NCBI RefSeq assembly: GCF_000014045.1
Contig: NC_008209.1
Coordinates: 1,077,001-1,141,000 of the forward strand
Length of the DNA: 64,000 nucleotides
From: Roseobacter denitrificans OCh 114
GTDB lineage: Bacteria > Pseudomonadota > Alphaproteobacteria > Rhodobacterales > Rhodobacteraceae
Direction: 5' to 3'
The position numbers were made by a program, and so were the translations under genes. Positions 43,047 to 52,919 of this stretch are shown here, piece by piece. Within the stretch, counting starts at the first letter, position 1. Each line of letters begins with the position of its first letter. Under the pieces are notes generated by a model. It saw only the letters and a program-made list of their open reading frames with translations, was not told where the DNA came from and ran no database searches.

Positions 43047-44024
43047 TCAGGCACCTGAAATTTGCCGCGCCTTTTCGACGAGGACTTCTGCCTGTCGGAT
43101 GGAGGCGTAGTCGATGAGCCGGCCGTCAAGGGAAACGGCGCCTTTGCCCTCGGCCTCGGCCTGCGCCATGGCTTCCAGAATGCGCTTGGCCTTGGTGATT
43201 TCAGCCTCGGACGGGCTCATCACCTCGTTCGCCAGCGCGATCTGGCTGGGGTGGATCGCCCATTTGCCCTCGCATCCCAGGACCGCCGCGCGGTAGGCGG
43301 CCGCCTTATACCCATCGGGATCCTGAAAATCACCGAATGGGCCATCGATGGGACGCAACCCGTTCGCACGTGCAGCGACAACCATCCGCGCGAGCGCATA
43401 GTGCCACATGTCACCCCAATGGGTTGCGCGATTGCCATCGCTGTCCGGGTCGGTCAGCACGGAGTAGTCCGGATTTACGCCGCCAATGATCGTGGTGCGC
43501 GCGCGCGTGGAGGCCGCATAATCGGCCACACCGAAATGCAGGCTTTCGTTGCGCTTTGAAGCGGCGGCAATCTCAGAGACGTTCTGCATCCCCAGAGCGG
43601 TCTCGATAATATGTTCAAACCCGATGCGTTTTGAATACCCTTTCGCGTCCTCGATCTGTGTGACCATCATGTCCACGGCATAGACGTCCGCAGCCGTCCC
43701 GACCTTGGGAATCATGATGAGGTCAAGCCGCTCTCCGGCTTGCTCCACCACGTCCACGACATCACGATACATGTAATGTGTGTCCAGACCGTTAATCCGA
43801 ATCGACATGGATTTGGTGCCCCAGTCGATCTCGTTCAGGGCCTTAATGATGTTCTTGCGCGCTTGTTCCTTTTCATCCGGAGCGACCGCGTCCTCAAGGT
43901 CCAGAAAGATCACATCAACGTCGGATTGCGCCGCTTTTTCAAACATTTGAGGCTGAGAACCAGGAACAGCCAGCTCCGATCTGTTCAGGCGACCGGGAGC
44001 TTGTTCAACAGGATGGAATGACAT
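43047..44024 (-). CDS. mclA: L-malyl-CoA/beta-methylmalyl-CoA lyase
   Basis: Splits malyl-CoA into acetyl-CoA and glyoxylate in the serine cycle (or beta-methylmalyl-CoA in the ethylmalonyl-CoA route). The 325-residue CitE-like TIM barrel is clear: RLNRSELAVPGSQPQMFEKAAQSDVDVIFLDLEDAVAPDEKEQARKN, LIMIPKVG, RIGFEHIIETALGM, HFGVADYAASTRARTT and EGKWAIHPSQIALAN (C-terminal catalytic part). It is divergent from the serine-glyoxylate aminotransferase gene over about 460 bp. With the neighbouring malate thiokinase it completes malate to acetyl-CoA plus glyoxylate. Confidence 0.93.
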   Translation of the reverse strand: MSFHPVEQAPGRLNRSELAVPGSQPQMFEKAAQSDVDVIFLDLEDAVAPDEKEQARKNIIKALNEIDWGTKSMSIRINGLDTHYMYRDVVDVVEQAGERLDLIMIPKVGTAADVYAVDMMVTQIEDAKGYSKRIGFEHIIETALGMQNVSEIAAASKRNESLHFGVADYAASTRARTTIIGGVNPDYSVLTDPDSDGNRATHWGDMWHYALARMVVAARANGLRPIDGPFGDFQDPDGYKAAAYRAAVLGCEGKWAIHPSQIALANEVMSPSEAEITKAKRILEAMAQAEAEGKGAVSLDGRLIDYASIRQAEVLVEKARQISGA

Positions 44025-44352
44025 GGATCGTACCCTTTCTGGATTGTAATAAAATTGCGCCAGATAGCTTCTCCGGGACTGAATATGTCAAGGAGAGTTT
44101 CAGTCTATTTCGGTATACTGCATCTTTTGCTCCGCACCGCACGACGTGTCACGGTGATGGCGACGGTAGAGAATCATAGGCCGAGGCAAAGCACACAGGG
44201 GCGGCCTGTGACCGAGCCGCATGTTGGCGGCCTGCGCTCTGCCAATTGGAGCGTTTCTAGGGACGTAAAGTGATCAATCACAGAGAATCCCCAAATTCGC
44301 CCACCCATTAGTATGGGATATTTGGTATACGACGGTATTTTATACGTATTGG

Positions 44353-44370
44353 TAGGTATATAACTACCTA
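44353..44370. promoter_or_regulatory. Candidate operator in the mclA-sgaA divergent region
   Basis: An 18-base imperfect-spaced palindrome TAGGTA, six bases, TACCTA. The surrounding 60 bp is AT-rich and repeats GGTATA-like words (GGTATAC, GGTAGGTATA). It lies about 115 bp before the sgaA start. The binding protein is unknown. Confidence 0.42.
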
Positions 44371-44485
44371 TTTAGATGACCAAAAGCAGGAGTATAGGGC
44401 GTTGCAGCAGGTGCACATGCGTCTATGTTATGTTCAACGACACTCGAGCCGCCAAGTTCTGCTCGCCACATTTTTCGGAGGACCT

Positions 44486-45724
44486 ATGACCATTTTCCCG
44501 CAACTCGAAATCCCTGAAACAATCGCAGCAGGACCGGGCCCCGGCAATACCGATGCGCGGGTTCTGGCGCGTTTTGCCGGCGCAGGCCTTGCGGATCACA
44601 TGCACCCGGACGTTCTGCGTGGAATGGTCGAGTGCAAAAAGATGTTGCGCGACGTCATGGGTACCAAAAACGTGCACACATACGGCGTCGCGGGTACGGG
44701 CTGGTCCGGCCTTGATGTGATGTTCAGCGGTGTGATGCCCGGCGACAAGGTCGTGATGTTCGTCAACGGCACTTTCTCGGGTATTGATGGCCTCACGGTG
44801 CGCATGAAAGCAGCGACTGCCGAAGAGTTGGCAGCCAATCCAAGTGATCCCAAACCGGCAAGCGTGACGATCATTGACGTGCCACACGGACAATCCGTCA
44901 CTGGCGAGATCGTGGAAAAAGCGCTGGCCGAACACAAGCCGAAATGGGCCGCGATGGCGCATTGGGAAACTGGATCGGGCCGTGTGAATGACATTCAGGG
45001 CTTCTCGGATGCCTGCGAAAAACATGGCGCGATGGGTCTTGTGGACGCGGTATCGTCTCTGGGCGTCGAGGATTTTCGCATTGATGACTACCCCGGTGTC
45101 CACGGCTGGGCGTCCTGCCCGCAGAAAGGCATCTGCTGCCTGCCGCTGACCTATGCGCCTGTATCTTTTTCCGACCAATTCATTGAGCAGTTGAAAAAGA
45201 CCGGCACACGGACCTTCGTTCATCACCCAATCATGGAGGCGCGTCACTGGGGTATCATTGATGGTCAGGACGTCGAAAAAGGCACCTACCACCGCACCCA
45301 CTCGGCTTATGCCGTTGCCGCATTCCATGAGGCGCTGCGCATCACGCTGCAGCAAACGGTTGCGCAACGGGCCAAGGATTATGCCTTTCACGAGGCGGCG
45401 CTGCGTGCGGCATTGACTGAAATGGGGTGCGAGATCACGTCGAATATGACCTCGCTGATCGTGCTGAACCTGCCGGCGGATATGGCGGGCCGCGAGATGG
45501 AACTTGTGCAGCATTGCCGCGCGCAGAATTTCGGCATCTGGCCGACATTGTCCGAGCCGGTACAGGTCCGGATCGGAATTCTGAACCTGCTCAACCAGCA
45601 GGCCATTTCAGGTATCGTCGACAAATTCGGGCAAGCCATTCGCGATCTGGGTGCAACCTTTGATCAGGATGCCGTCTCTAGCGCATTGGATGAGCATTAC
45701 GGTCAAGCAATCGCCGCCGAATAA
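44486..45724 (+). CDS. sgaA: Serine-glyoxylate aminotransferase
   Basis: A 412-residue class V aminotransferase that makes hydroxypyruvate and glycine from serine and glyoxylate in the serine cycle. PLP-enzyme pattern: AGPGPGNTDARVLARFAGAGLADHMHP, VHTYGVAGTGWSGLDVMFSG, HWETGSGRVND, LVDAVSSLGVEDF (PLP-binding Asp) and CPQKGICCLP, where Lys214 should bind PLP. The frame is open to 44402, but the ATG at 44486 has CGGAGG upstream and gives normal length. Position at the head of mtkA-mtkB-hprA-glyA supports the assignment. Aspartate-glyoxylate specificity, as in related enzymes, cannot be excluded by sequence. Confidence 0.85.
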   Translation: MTIFPQLEIPETIAAGPGPGNTDARVLARFAGAGLADHMHPDVLRGMVECKKMLRDVMGTKNVHTYGVAGTGWSGLDVMFSGVMPGDKVVMFVNGTFSGIDGLTVRMKAATAEELAANPSDPKPASVTIIDVPHGQSVTGEIVEKALAEHKPKWAAMAHWETGSGRVNDIQGFSDACEKHGAMGLVDAVSSLGVEDFRIDDYPGVHGWASCPQKGICCLPLTYAPVSFSDQFIEQLKKTGTRTFVHHPIMEARHWGIIDGQDVEKGTYHRTHSAYAVAAFHEALRITLQQTVAQRAKDYAFHEAALRAALTEMGCEITSNMTSLIVLNLPADMAGREMELVQHCRAQNFGIWPTLSEPVQVRIGILNLLNQQAISGIVDKFGQAIRDLGATFDQDAVSSALDEHYGQAIAAE

Positions 45725-45757
45725 AACTGTCATCCGCGTCTTCTGGGAGGAGCGACC

Positions 45758-46957
45758 ATGGATATCCACGAGTACCAAGCGAAAGAAGTTCTTGCTAATT
45801 TCGGGGTCGCTGTGCCGGATGGCGCTTTGGCGTACAGCCCGGAACAGGCATCCTACCGCGCACGCGAGCTCGGCGGTGAAAGATGGGTTGTTAAGGCCCA
45901 GATACACGCCGGCGGGCGCGGCAAGGCGGGCGGCGTAAAAGTCTGTGAAAGCGACGTCGAAATCCAGAAAGCATCCGAAGAGATGTTTGGCAAAAAGATG
46001 ATCACGCATCAGACCGGACCAGAAGGCAAAGGCATCTACCGCGTCTATGTCGAGGCTGCGGTGCCGATAGATCGCGAGATTTATCTGGGCTTTGTTCTTG
46101 ATCGTACGACGCAACGGGTCATGATCGTTGCAAGTGCCGAAGGCGGTATGGAGATTGAAGAAATCTCTGAAAAACGCCCCGAAAGCATCGTTCGGGCGAT
46201 TGTGGAGCCTGCCGTTGGTCTGCGCGAATTTCAGTGCCGCCAGATTGCATTCAAATTGGGCGTCGATGCGGGTCTGACACAGCAGATGGTGCGTACCTTG
46301 CAAGGCTGTTATCGGGCTTTTACCGAGCTGGACGCGACCATGGTGGAGATCAACCCTTTGGTCATTACCGCAGACAATCGCGTGATTGCGCTGGATGCCA
46401 AGATGACTTTTGACGACAATGCGTTGTTCCGCCACCCACAGATCAGCGAATTGCGCGACAAATCGCAAGAGGATCCGCGCGAAAGCCGGGCTGCCGATCG
46501 CGGTCTGTCCTATGTCGGTCTGGACGGCAATATCGGCTGCATCGTGAACGGGGCTGGCCTTGCCATGGCGACGATGGACACGATCAAACTGGCCGGTGGG
46601 GAGCCTGCGAATTTCCTCGATATCGGCGGTGGGGCCACGCCCGAACGTGTGGCCAAGGCTTTCCGGCTGGTGCTGTCGGACAAGAGCGTGCAGGCGATCT
46701 TGGTCAATATCTTTGCAGGGATCAACCGCTGTGACTGGGTGGCCGAAGGCGTCGTGCAGGCCCTCAGGGAAGTGCAGGTCGATGTGCCCGTGATCGTGCG
46801 ACTGGCCGGCACCAATGTGGAGGAAGGGCAGAAGATTCTCGCCCAATCCGGCCTGCCGATCATCCGCGCAACCACTCTGATGGAAGCCGCCGAGCGCGCG
46901 GTCGGTGCGTGGCAGAATGACCTGTCGCAGGGTACAAGAATGAGGGCCGTATCATGA
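45758..46957 (+). CDS. mtkA: Malate thiokinase, beta subunit
   Basis: The ATP-grasp subunit of malate-CoA ligase, which turns malate, CoA and ATP into malyl-CoA for the serine cycle. At 399 residues, it has the succinyl-CoA synthetase beta layout: [67 protein letters not shown] and [36 protein letters not shown]. Succinyl-CoA synthetase is the alternative, but the serine-cycle neighbours (malyl-CoA lyase, serine-glyoxylate aminotransferase) favour malate. It overlaps mtkB by four bases. Confidence 0.9.
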   Translation: MDIHEYQAKEVLANFGVAVPDGALAYSPEQASYRARELGGERWVVKAQIHAGGRGKAGGVKVCESDVEIQKASEEMFGKKMITHQTGPEGKGIYRVYVEAAVPIDREIYLGFVLDRTTQRVMIVASAEGGMEIEEISEKRPESIVRAIVEPAVGLREFQCRQIAFKLGVDAGLTQQMVRTLQGCYRAFTELDATMVEINPLVITADNRVIALDAKMTFDDNALFRHPQISELRDKSQEDPRESRAADRGLSYVGLDGNIGCIVNGAGLAMATMDTIKLAGGEPANFLDIGGGATPERVAKAFRLVLSDKSVQAILVNIFAGINRCDWVAEGVVQALREVQVDVPVIVRLAGTNVEEGQKILAQSGLPIIRATTLMEAAERAVGAWQNDLSQGTRMRAVS

Positions 46958-47841
46958 GCATACTTCTTGATAGCGACACCAAAGTCATTGTGCAGGGCAT
47001 CACCGGCAAGATGGCCCGCTTCCACACCAAGGATATGCTCGAATACGGCACTAACGTCGTCGGTGGCGTGGTCCCTGGCAAGGGCGGCGAAACGGTCGAA
47101 GGCGTGCCTGTCTTTGACACCGTTGAAGAGGCGGTCGCGCAAACCGGGGCGGAGGCGTCGCTGGTTTTCGTCCCGCCGCCTTTCGCGGCTGATAGCATTA
47201 TGGAAGCCGCAGATGCGGGAATTCAGTACTGCGTCTGCATCACGGACGGTATCCCCGCACAGGACATGATCCGTGTGAAACGCTACATGTACCGCTATCC
47301 GAAAGAGCGCCGCATGGTGCTCACCGGACCAAACTGTGCCGGCACGATCAGCCCGGGCAAGGCGCTGCTGGGCATCATGCCGGGGCATATCTACCTGCAA
47401 GGCCACGTGGGTATCGTGGGACGTTCAGGCACGCTGGGCTATGAGGCGGCCGCACAACTCAAGGAACGCGGCATCGGTGTTTCCACTTCGGTGGGGATTG
47501 GCGGCGACCCGATCAATGGTTCATCGTTCAAAGACATTCTGCAGCGTTTTGAAGAAGACGAAGACACCCATGTGATTGCGATGATCGGAGAGATCGGCGG
47601 ACCGCAAGAAGCGGAAGCAGCCGAATACATCCGCGCGCATGTGACCAAACCGGTTGTGGCCTATGTCGCGGGCCTGACCGCTCCTAAGGGGCGCACCATG
47701 GGCCATGCGGGCGCGATCATCTCGGCCTTTGGCGAAAGTGCGAGCGAAAAGGTCGAAATCCTGTCGGCGGCAGGCGTCACGGTTGCCGAAAACCCGGCTG
47801 TCATCGGTGAGACAATCGCCAAAGTGATGGAGGCCGCGTGA
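46954..47841 (+). CDS. mtkB: Malate thiokinase, alpha subunit
   Basis: The CoA-binding, phosphohistidine subunit of malate-CoA ligase. The 295-residue protein has the CoA-fold start [68 protein letters not shown] and the active His251 in [16 protein letters not shown] overlap with mtkA, and its TGA shares one base with the ATG of the hydroxypyruvate reductase gene, so the three are tightly coupled. Confidence 0.93.
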   Translation: MSILLDSDTKVIVQGITGKMARFHTKDMLEYGTNVVGGVVPGKGGETVEGVPVFDTVEEAVAQTGAEASLVFVPPPFAADSIMEAADAGIQYCVCITDGIPAQDMIRVKRYMYRYPKERRMVLTGPNCAGTISPGKALLGIMPGHIYLQGHVGIVGRSGTLGYEAAAQLKERGIGVSTSVGIGGDPINGSSFKDILQRFEEDEDTHVIAMIGEIGGPQEAEAAEYIRAHVTKPVVAYVAGLTAPKGRTMGHAGAIISAFGESASEKVEILSAAGVTVAENPAVIGETIAKVMEAA

Positions 47842-48812
47842 TGGTCAAGCCAAGTGTCCTCGTCACACGTCGCTGGCCCAAGATCGTCGAGCGCCAGCTG
47901 TCGGAAAAATACAACGTGCAGCTCAACCGGACGGACCGCCCCCTGACCCCTGAAGAGTTTCGCGAGGCGATTGCCAAATATGATGCTGTTTTGCCGACCG
48001 TTACGGACAAGATCCGGGCGGACGCGCTCGATGCGCGCAATGTGCAAACCAAAATATTGGCCAACTACGGTGTCGGATATACGCATATCGACGTTGATGT
48101 TGCCAAAACCCAAGGGATAGCGATCACCAACACGCCTGATGTTCTGTCCGAATGCACCGCAGATCTGGCCATGACGCTGATGTTGATGGCGGCGCGGCGT
48201 GCTGGCGAGGGAGAGCGCGAGTTGCGCGCTGGTGACTGGTCCGGCTGGCGTCCGACGCATCTGATGGGCACGAAGGTTTCAGGCAAAGTGCTTGGCATTG
48301 TTGGCTTTGGGCGGATCGGGCAAGAGGTGGCGCGCCGTGCACATCATGGCTTTGGTATGAAGATCGTCGTCTTCAATCGTTCGAAGGTTGCGCCCGATGT
48401 TTTGGCGCAATTCAACGCGCAACAGGTCGCAACGCTGGATGATCTGATGCCGCTTTGTGATTTCGTCTCGTTGCATTGCCCCGGCGGACAGGAAAACCGC
48501 CATATGATCAACGCGAACCGGCTGAACCTGATGAAGGAAGACGCATTCCTGATCAATACTGCGCGCGGCGAAGTCGTGAATGAACACGCGCTGGCACAGG
48601 CTTTGATGTTCGACACCATCGGCGGCGCCGCGCTGGACGTGTTTGATGGCGAGCCACGGATCAACCCGACGCTGGCGCAATGCGACAATCTTGTCATGCT
48701 GCCACATTTGGGCAGTGCCACACGCGAAGCGCGCGAGGCGATGGGGTTTCGCGTGCTGGACAATCTTGCCGACTTCTTTGACGGGCGCACACCACGCGAC
48801 CGCGTCGCATAA
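47841..48812 (+). CDS. hprA: Hydroxypyruvate reductase (D-2-hydroxyacid dehydrogenase)
   Basis: Reduces hydroxypyruvate to D-glycerate in the serine cycle. A 323-residue D-isomer 2-hydroxyacid dehydrogenase with NAD(P) motif [63 protein letters not shown], the catalytic Arg in [11 protein letters not shown], Glu in DVFDGEP and His in [15 protein letters not shown]. The ATG at 47841 overlaps the mtkB stop. Glyoxylate reductase activity is also likely. Confidence 0.9.
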   Translation: MVKPSVLVTRRWPKIVERQLSEKYNVQLNRTDRPLTPEEFREAIAKYDAVLPTVTDKIRADALDARNVQTKILANYGVGYTHIDVDVAKTQGIAITNTPDVLSECTADLAMTLMLMAARRAGEGERELRAGDWSGWRPTHLMGTKVSGKVLGIVGFGRIGQEVARRAHHGFGMKIVVFNRSKVAPDVLAQFNAQQVATLDDLMPLCDFVSLHCPGGQENRHMINANRLNLMKEDAFLINTARGEVVNEHALAQALMFDTIGGAALDVFDGEPRINPTLAQCDNLVMLPHLGSATREAREAMGFRVLDNLADFFDGRTPRDRVA

Positions 48813-48850
48813 TCATTCGACATTTCACAACAAACAGATTGGAGGCGGCG

Positions 48851-50140
48851 ATGAACGCGCTTGACCGAAACACTTCTACCTTCTTTACGTCCAGCCTTGC
48901 ACAAACGGACCCTGAAATCGCATCGGCAGTAGCCTTGGAACTGAAACGCCAACGTGACGAAATCGAACTGATCGCGTCGGAAAACATCGTGAGCCAAGCC
49001 GTGATTGAAGCCCAGGGTTCGGTCATGACCAACAAATATGCCGAAGGGTATCCGGGGCGTCGGTATTATGGCGGGTGCCAACATGTGGATGTGGCTGAAA
49101 ACCTGGCGATTGAGCGCGCTTGCAAACTGTTCGGATGTGACTTCGCCAACGTGCAGCCGAATTCCGGCAGCCAGGCCAACCAGGGCGTGTTTCAGGCGGT
49201 GTTGAAACCCGGTGACACGATCCTCGGCATGAGCCTTGATGCGGGCGGTCATTTGACCCACGGGGCTGCCCCAAACCAATCCGGAAAATGGTTCAACGCG
49301 GTTCAATATGGCGTGAGAAAAGACACGCTGGACGTGGATTATGATCAGCTTGAGGCATTGGCGTTGGAACATAAGCCACAGATGATCATTGCCGGGGGAT
49401 CGGCCATCCCCCGCACACTGGATTTCGCGCGCTTCCGTGCGATCGCAGACAAGGTTGGTGCCTATCTTCTTGCGGATATCGCCCACTACGCCGGGCTGAT
49501 CGCGACCGGGCATTACCCATCGCCATTCCCGCATGTGCATGTCGCAACCACGACAACGCATAAAACCCTGCGTGGACCGCGCGGTGGTATGATCCTGACG
49601 AACGACGAGGCGCTGGCGAAAAAGTTCAACTCCGCTATCTTCCCCGGCATTCAGGGCGGGCCCCTGATGCATGTGATCGCCGCCAAAGCCGTCGCTTTTG
49701 GTGAAGCGCTGGAACCTGATTTTGAACGCTATCAGGCGCAGGTCATCAAGAACGCGCAGGCCATGGCGGATGAGTTGATCAAAGGCGGCCTCGACATCGT
49801 GACAGGGGGCACCGATACCCATCTAATGCTGGTTGATCTGCGGCCCAAAGGGGTCAAGGGCAACGTGGCGGAAAAAGCTTTGGGCCGCGCGCATATCACC
49901 TGTAACAAGAACGGCATTCCGTTTGACACTGAAAAACCGATGATCACGAGCGGTCTGCGGTTGGGATCGCCCGCAGGAACAACGCGTGGGTTCACTGAAA
50001 CTGAGTTCCGGCAGATCGCGGGCTGGATTGTCGAAGTGGTGGATGGCATCGCGCGCCATGGTCCCGAGGAAAACGGCGAAGTGGAAGCGGGTGTTCGTGC
50101 CAAAGTGCAGGCGCTCTGTGACGCCTTTCCGATCTACTAA
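48851..50140 (+). CDS. glyA: Serine hydroxymethyltransferase
   Basis: A PLP enzyme that joins glycine and methylene-tetrahydrofolate to serine, the entry of C1 carbon into the serine cycle, and serves one-carbon metabolism generally. At 429 residues it has the family motifs: [54 protein letters not shown], the PLP-lysine in [16 protein letters not shown], and [20 protein letters not shown]. The ATG at 48851 has GGAGG five bases upstream; the frame's earlier TTG is less likely. Last gene of the serine-cycle operon. A second copy elsewhere is likely. Confidence 0.96.
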   Translation: MNALDRNTSTFFTSSLAQTDPEIASAVALELKRQRDEIELIASENIVSQAVIEAQGSVMTNKYAEGYPGRRYYGGCQHVDVAENLAIERACKLFGCDFANVQPNSGSQANQGVFQAVLKPGDTILGMSLDAGGHLTHGAAPNQSGKWFNAVQYGVRKDTLDVDYDQLEALALEHKPQMIIAGGSAIPRTLDFARFRAIADKVGAYLLADIAHYAGLIATGHYPSPFPHVHVATTTTHKTLRGPRGGMILTNDEALAKKFNSAIFPGIQGGPLMHVIAAKAVAFGEALEPDFERYQAQVIKNAQAMADELIKGGLDIVTGGTDTHLMLVDLRPKGVKGNVAEKALGRAHITCNKNGIPFDTEKPMITSGLRLGSPAGTTRGFTETEFRQIAGWIVEVVDGIARHGPEENGEVEAGVRAKVQALCDAFPIY

Positions 50141-50160
50141 ACCTACATTCTAACGCCGGG

Positions 50161-50190
50161 CGCGCAGGGTTATTCGCCCTGCGCGTTTTT
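50161..50190 (+). terminator. Rho-independent terminator after glyA
   Basis: Stem CGCGCAGGG (50161-50169) with CCCTGCGCG (50177-50185), loop of seven, then TTTTTCTG. Strong and 20 bases past the glyA stop, it ends the serine-cycle transcript. Confidence 0.88.
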
Positions 50191-50305
50191 CTGTCGCGCC
50201 ATCGTATCGCGCGTTGTTTCCAAAGCGCAGTGGCGACACTTCGCATGTTACGTCATCAACTGACGCCATTTGCGGGGGCTGACCTCTCTGGTTGATGCTA
50301 TCCTC

Positions 50306-50411
50306 TAGGGCGTCTGACGAAGTACCTGAAACATCGAGTATCTCGCAACGCGTTGAAATCTTTGATTTCAAGCGGCGTTGCGTGATTCAGGGTTTTCGCA
50401 CGACGCTTTAA
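50306..50411 (+). repeat. Intergenic repeat, copy B
   Basis: About 106 bp beginning TAGGGCGTCTGACGA and ending CGACGCTTTA. It matches the inverted copy at 51753-51857 over its full length with scattered differences (for example AACGCGTTGAAATCTTTG in both). The end also matches 16453-16482. Confidence 0.8.
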
Positions 50412-50592
50412 GTGGCGGCCAACTATCCCAGATCGTTTTTCGCCGTTGACGTATAGCGCTGCCCCATTTGATGGAGCGCGGTGCCTTTATGTGCCCTGCG
50501 ATTAACCACAAACAAATATCAACGTATTTGTTTAAAGTTTTTTACAATATGAAAGGAGCACAGTCAGTTTATTAAAATGGTTTGGATTTCTC

Positions 50593-51129
50593 ATGGCCGC
50601 AACACCAGAGCATGCAGCACGCGTACTTGGGCTTGACGTTTGGGCAAGTATGGAAGATGTGCGGCGCGCACGCCGTGAACTGGCCATGAAGTATCACCCG
50701 GATCGCCATTCAGATGTCACCACATCCAACCGTCACATGGCGCGTGTCAATGCGGCGGCTGACACGCTGATCGCGTATATTTCAGGCAAGTCCAAGCCAG
50801 GGGTCAAAACCCGGCGGCCGAACTACACAGACTTTTCCAATACGTGCAAAACTGAAACAGAAAACAGCAAGCAGACAAGTAAAACGCATGGCGCAACTGC
50901 ACAAAATCCGCATGCGCAGACCGATACAAGAGCGGTTGCACGGGGGACGGGCGGAACCGCGGTCAATGAGTGTATGGCGCCCGCTTTGGTTTCTGAGCAT
51001 TCTGCGCGCGACAATGAATTGATCCGTGCGGCGGCTCGGTCTTACCAGACGGTCCTGCAGCAGATTTCCCAACCTGACAGGCTGCGCTCCGTCGATGCGC
51101 GCGCGTTGCGTTTCACGACCGCTGCCTAG
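50593..51129 (+). CDS. DnaJ-domain protein, 178 aa
   Basis: A J-domain at about residues 5-60 (HAARVLGLDVWASMEDVRRARRELAMKYHPDRHSD) includes the HPD motif that stimulates DnaK. The remainder (ISGKSKPGVKTRRPNYTDFSNTCK and a polar stretch rich in Thr, Gln and Ala) is disordered-looking, and no zinc-finger or substrate domain is seen. An accessory co-chaperone is likely. Shine-Dalgarno is weak (TGAAAGGAGC lies too far upstream). It stands alone between the glyA terminator and a long gene-free region. Confidence 0.8.
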   Translation: MAATPEHAARVLGLDVWASMEDVRRARRELAMKYHPDRHSDVTTSNRHMARVNAAADTLIAYISGKSKPGVKTRRPNYTDFSNTCKTETENSKQTSKTHGATAQNPHAQTDTRAVARGTGGTAVNECMAPALVSEHSARDNELIRAAARSYQTVLQQISQPDRLRSVDARALRFTTAA

Positions 51130-52919
51130 AACGTCCGGGCTGAAGCATGGACCGGGGGATCCCCTGAGTGCTGATCTTTGATTGACCCTTTTTGGCAGGG
51201 TTGGTCGTATGAGCATCTTAGACTGCTGCACAGCCTGTGCGGTCTTTGGAAGTGTGTTGAAGAGATTTTAAGCGGGCGCTCTGTGGTGTACTGGGCGCGC
51301 CTGAAGGTGGTCCTGGCGGAAGGTGCGCGTTCGATCCATCTCATTCCACTCTGATTATAGTGATTCACTGAGGTGGCCACATAACGATGCCGTCGCGAAG
51401 CGCTGCGCTGACAGTTTTGACCGGTATTGGGGCGCATGCGGACGCGGTTGGGCCGTTCCCTGAGCGGGCTCGGCATCACGCCGAAAAAGGCACGGGTCGC
51501 GACCGAGCGGTTGTTCGTGGAGCGCCAATGGTCCGAGCGACAAGGGCACCGTGCAAAGGCAGGGCAACAGCGCGATGGCTTGATCGAACACCGCGCGCGC
51601 CGGTTCGGAGCAATCAGAGCGTGTTGCCTTTTTTGCGTCTTGGGGCATCACTGCGCAATATCCGGCCAGCCCGTGGATGAGGCAACATGACCGGCCAGCG
51701 GGGGTGTTCACAACGGGGGGAACGGTTTGCTCATGGATGCCCCTTTGGTTCCTAAAGCGTCATGCGAAAAACCTCGATCACGTAGCGCTGCCCGAAACCA
51801 AAGATTTCAACGCATTACGTGATACTTGATGTTGCAGGTATTTCGTCAGATGCCCTATGAAACTCGGATTTGCGCCGCAGGCCTGAGCGCCGTGGGCGTG
51901 ATCGCACCTTGCGTCATCAAGGGTGCGGCATTCGCTACCGCTGTCGGTCAGTTTTCACCCCCGCGCCGGAGCCGAGCGCTGTCGTTATCTTGGAAAACCC
52001 CGCCCCACACGCGAACCCTGCCGCTGCGAAAGCGATCCGCCGGATGCTGGCTTTGGTTCTTGCTGCCATATACCCGTGACCGGCGCCCGATCGAGTTGGC
52101 CTCCTTAAAACTCGCCGTGCACCTGCGCAGGATCGGTACGTGATCCCTTGATGACATGCTAATGCGCTCACCGGAAACCGCGACCGGGACACGCCGCGCG
52201 TGCCGGAACTATTTCAAGAGTGCTGGGTGTAACTGAGATACTAAGTTGGTTGCTCATGTAGTCGAAAACCACATGGGCATATGGTTGAGACGAGACGACA
52301 ACCACGCTTTGAGCTTGAACCTAACACTCTGCTGGCTCTCTACGGGAACGTGTACTGAGATTTTCGCCTGATCATGCAGGCTTGCACGCGCTCGAGAATC
52401 CGCGCCGGGGCGCCCGAACCATAAGTTCCCTCTCTGCGATGCAACCGGCGCCCGTCGTGTATTCCGTTGCGGATTTTACTGTTTTTGGAGTGTGACAGGT
52501 TGGCTTCATATGGCAGCCACGAGCAGCCTGTTTGCGCGGCGTGTTGTGGGCTGCTCCGCTCCGTGCAGTAGGCTTATCATACGTTTGCCGGGCAATGAAT
52601 GGCCCGTTTCGCGAGCGGTGGTGCAATGCCAAAATGGCTCCGGCCTTTGCTCAAAGAGAATAGTGACTGATGGCCCAGAAGACAAAATACGGGTTTGAAT
52701 TTACTGAGCGGGTTAACCGCTCAACCTCTCTTTTTCCCGAGCCGAAAGAACCCTTAGGTCCCACTTGCGAACGCTAAAACCACTCCTAACCAAACTGGCG
52801 GCAAGCCGTTTCGATTTGCGAGCCTTGTTCGTTTTGAACGATTGCACGCATACCCAGCGTGGTCCAACATCCACACTCGGCGCGATCGAGATATCGCCTG
52901 AGCTTTCCGATAGAATGCG
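51130..52919. other. Gene-free stretch of about 1.8 kb
   Basis: Short open frames exist on both strands, but their translations are low-complexity, Arg/Pro-rich and unlike any protein, and none has a convincing start. Contains the inverted intergenic repeat copy C (51753-51857) and a stem GAGCGG/CCGCTC at 52706-52722 followed by CTCTCTTTTT. It may be a decayed gene region or regulatory DNA. Confidence 0.5.
51753..51857 (-). repeat. Intergenic repeat, copy C (inverted)
   Basis: Reverse-complement partner of 50306-50411. In minus orientation it begins TAGGGCATCTGACGAAATAC and ends CATGACGCTTTA. The two copies flank the DnaJ-domain gene and lie about 1.35 kb apart in inverted orientation, so inversion by recombination is possible. 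Confidence 0.8.

Noticed and set aside
42889..43110. 73-residue plus-strand ORF downstream of the malyl-CoA lyase
   Set aside because: It runs into the lyase 3' end on the opposite strand, has no Shine-Dalgarno and no recognisable homology pattern.
51355..52143. Several short ORFs in the gene-free stretch (51427-51690, 51826-52143, 51355-51711 minus)
   Set aside because: Translations are Arg/Pro-rich and unlike proteins, starts are weak, and the frames overlap each other and the noncoding repeat.
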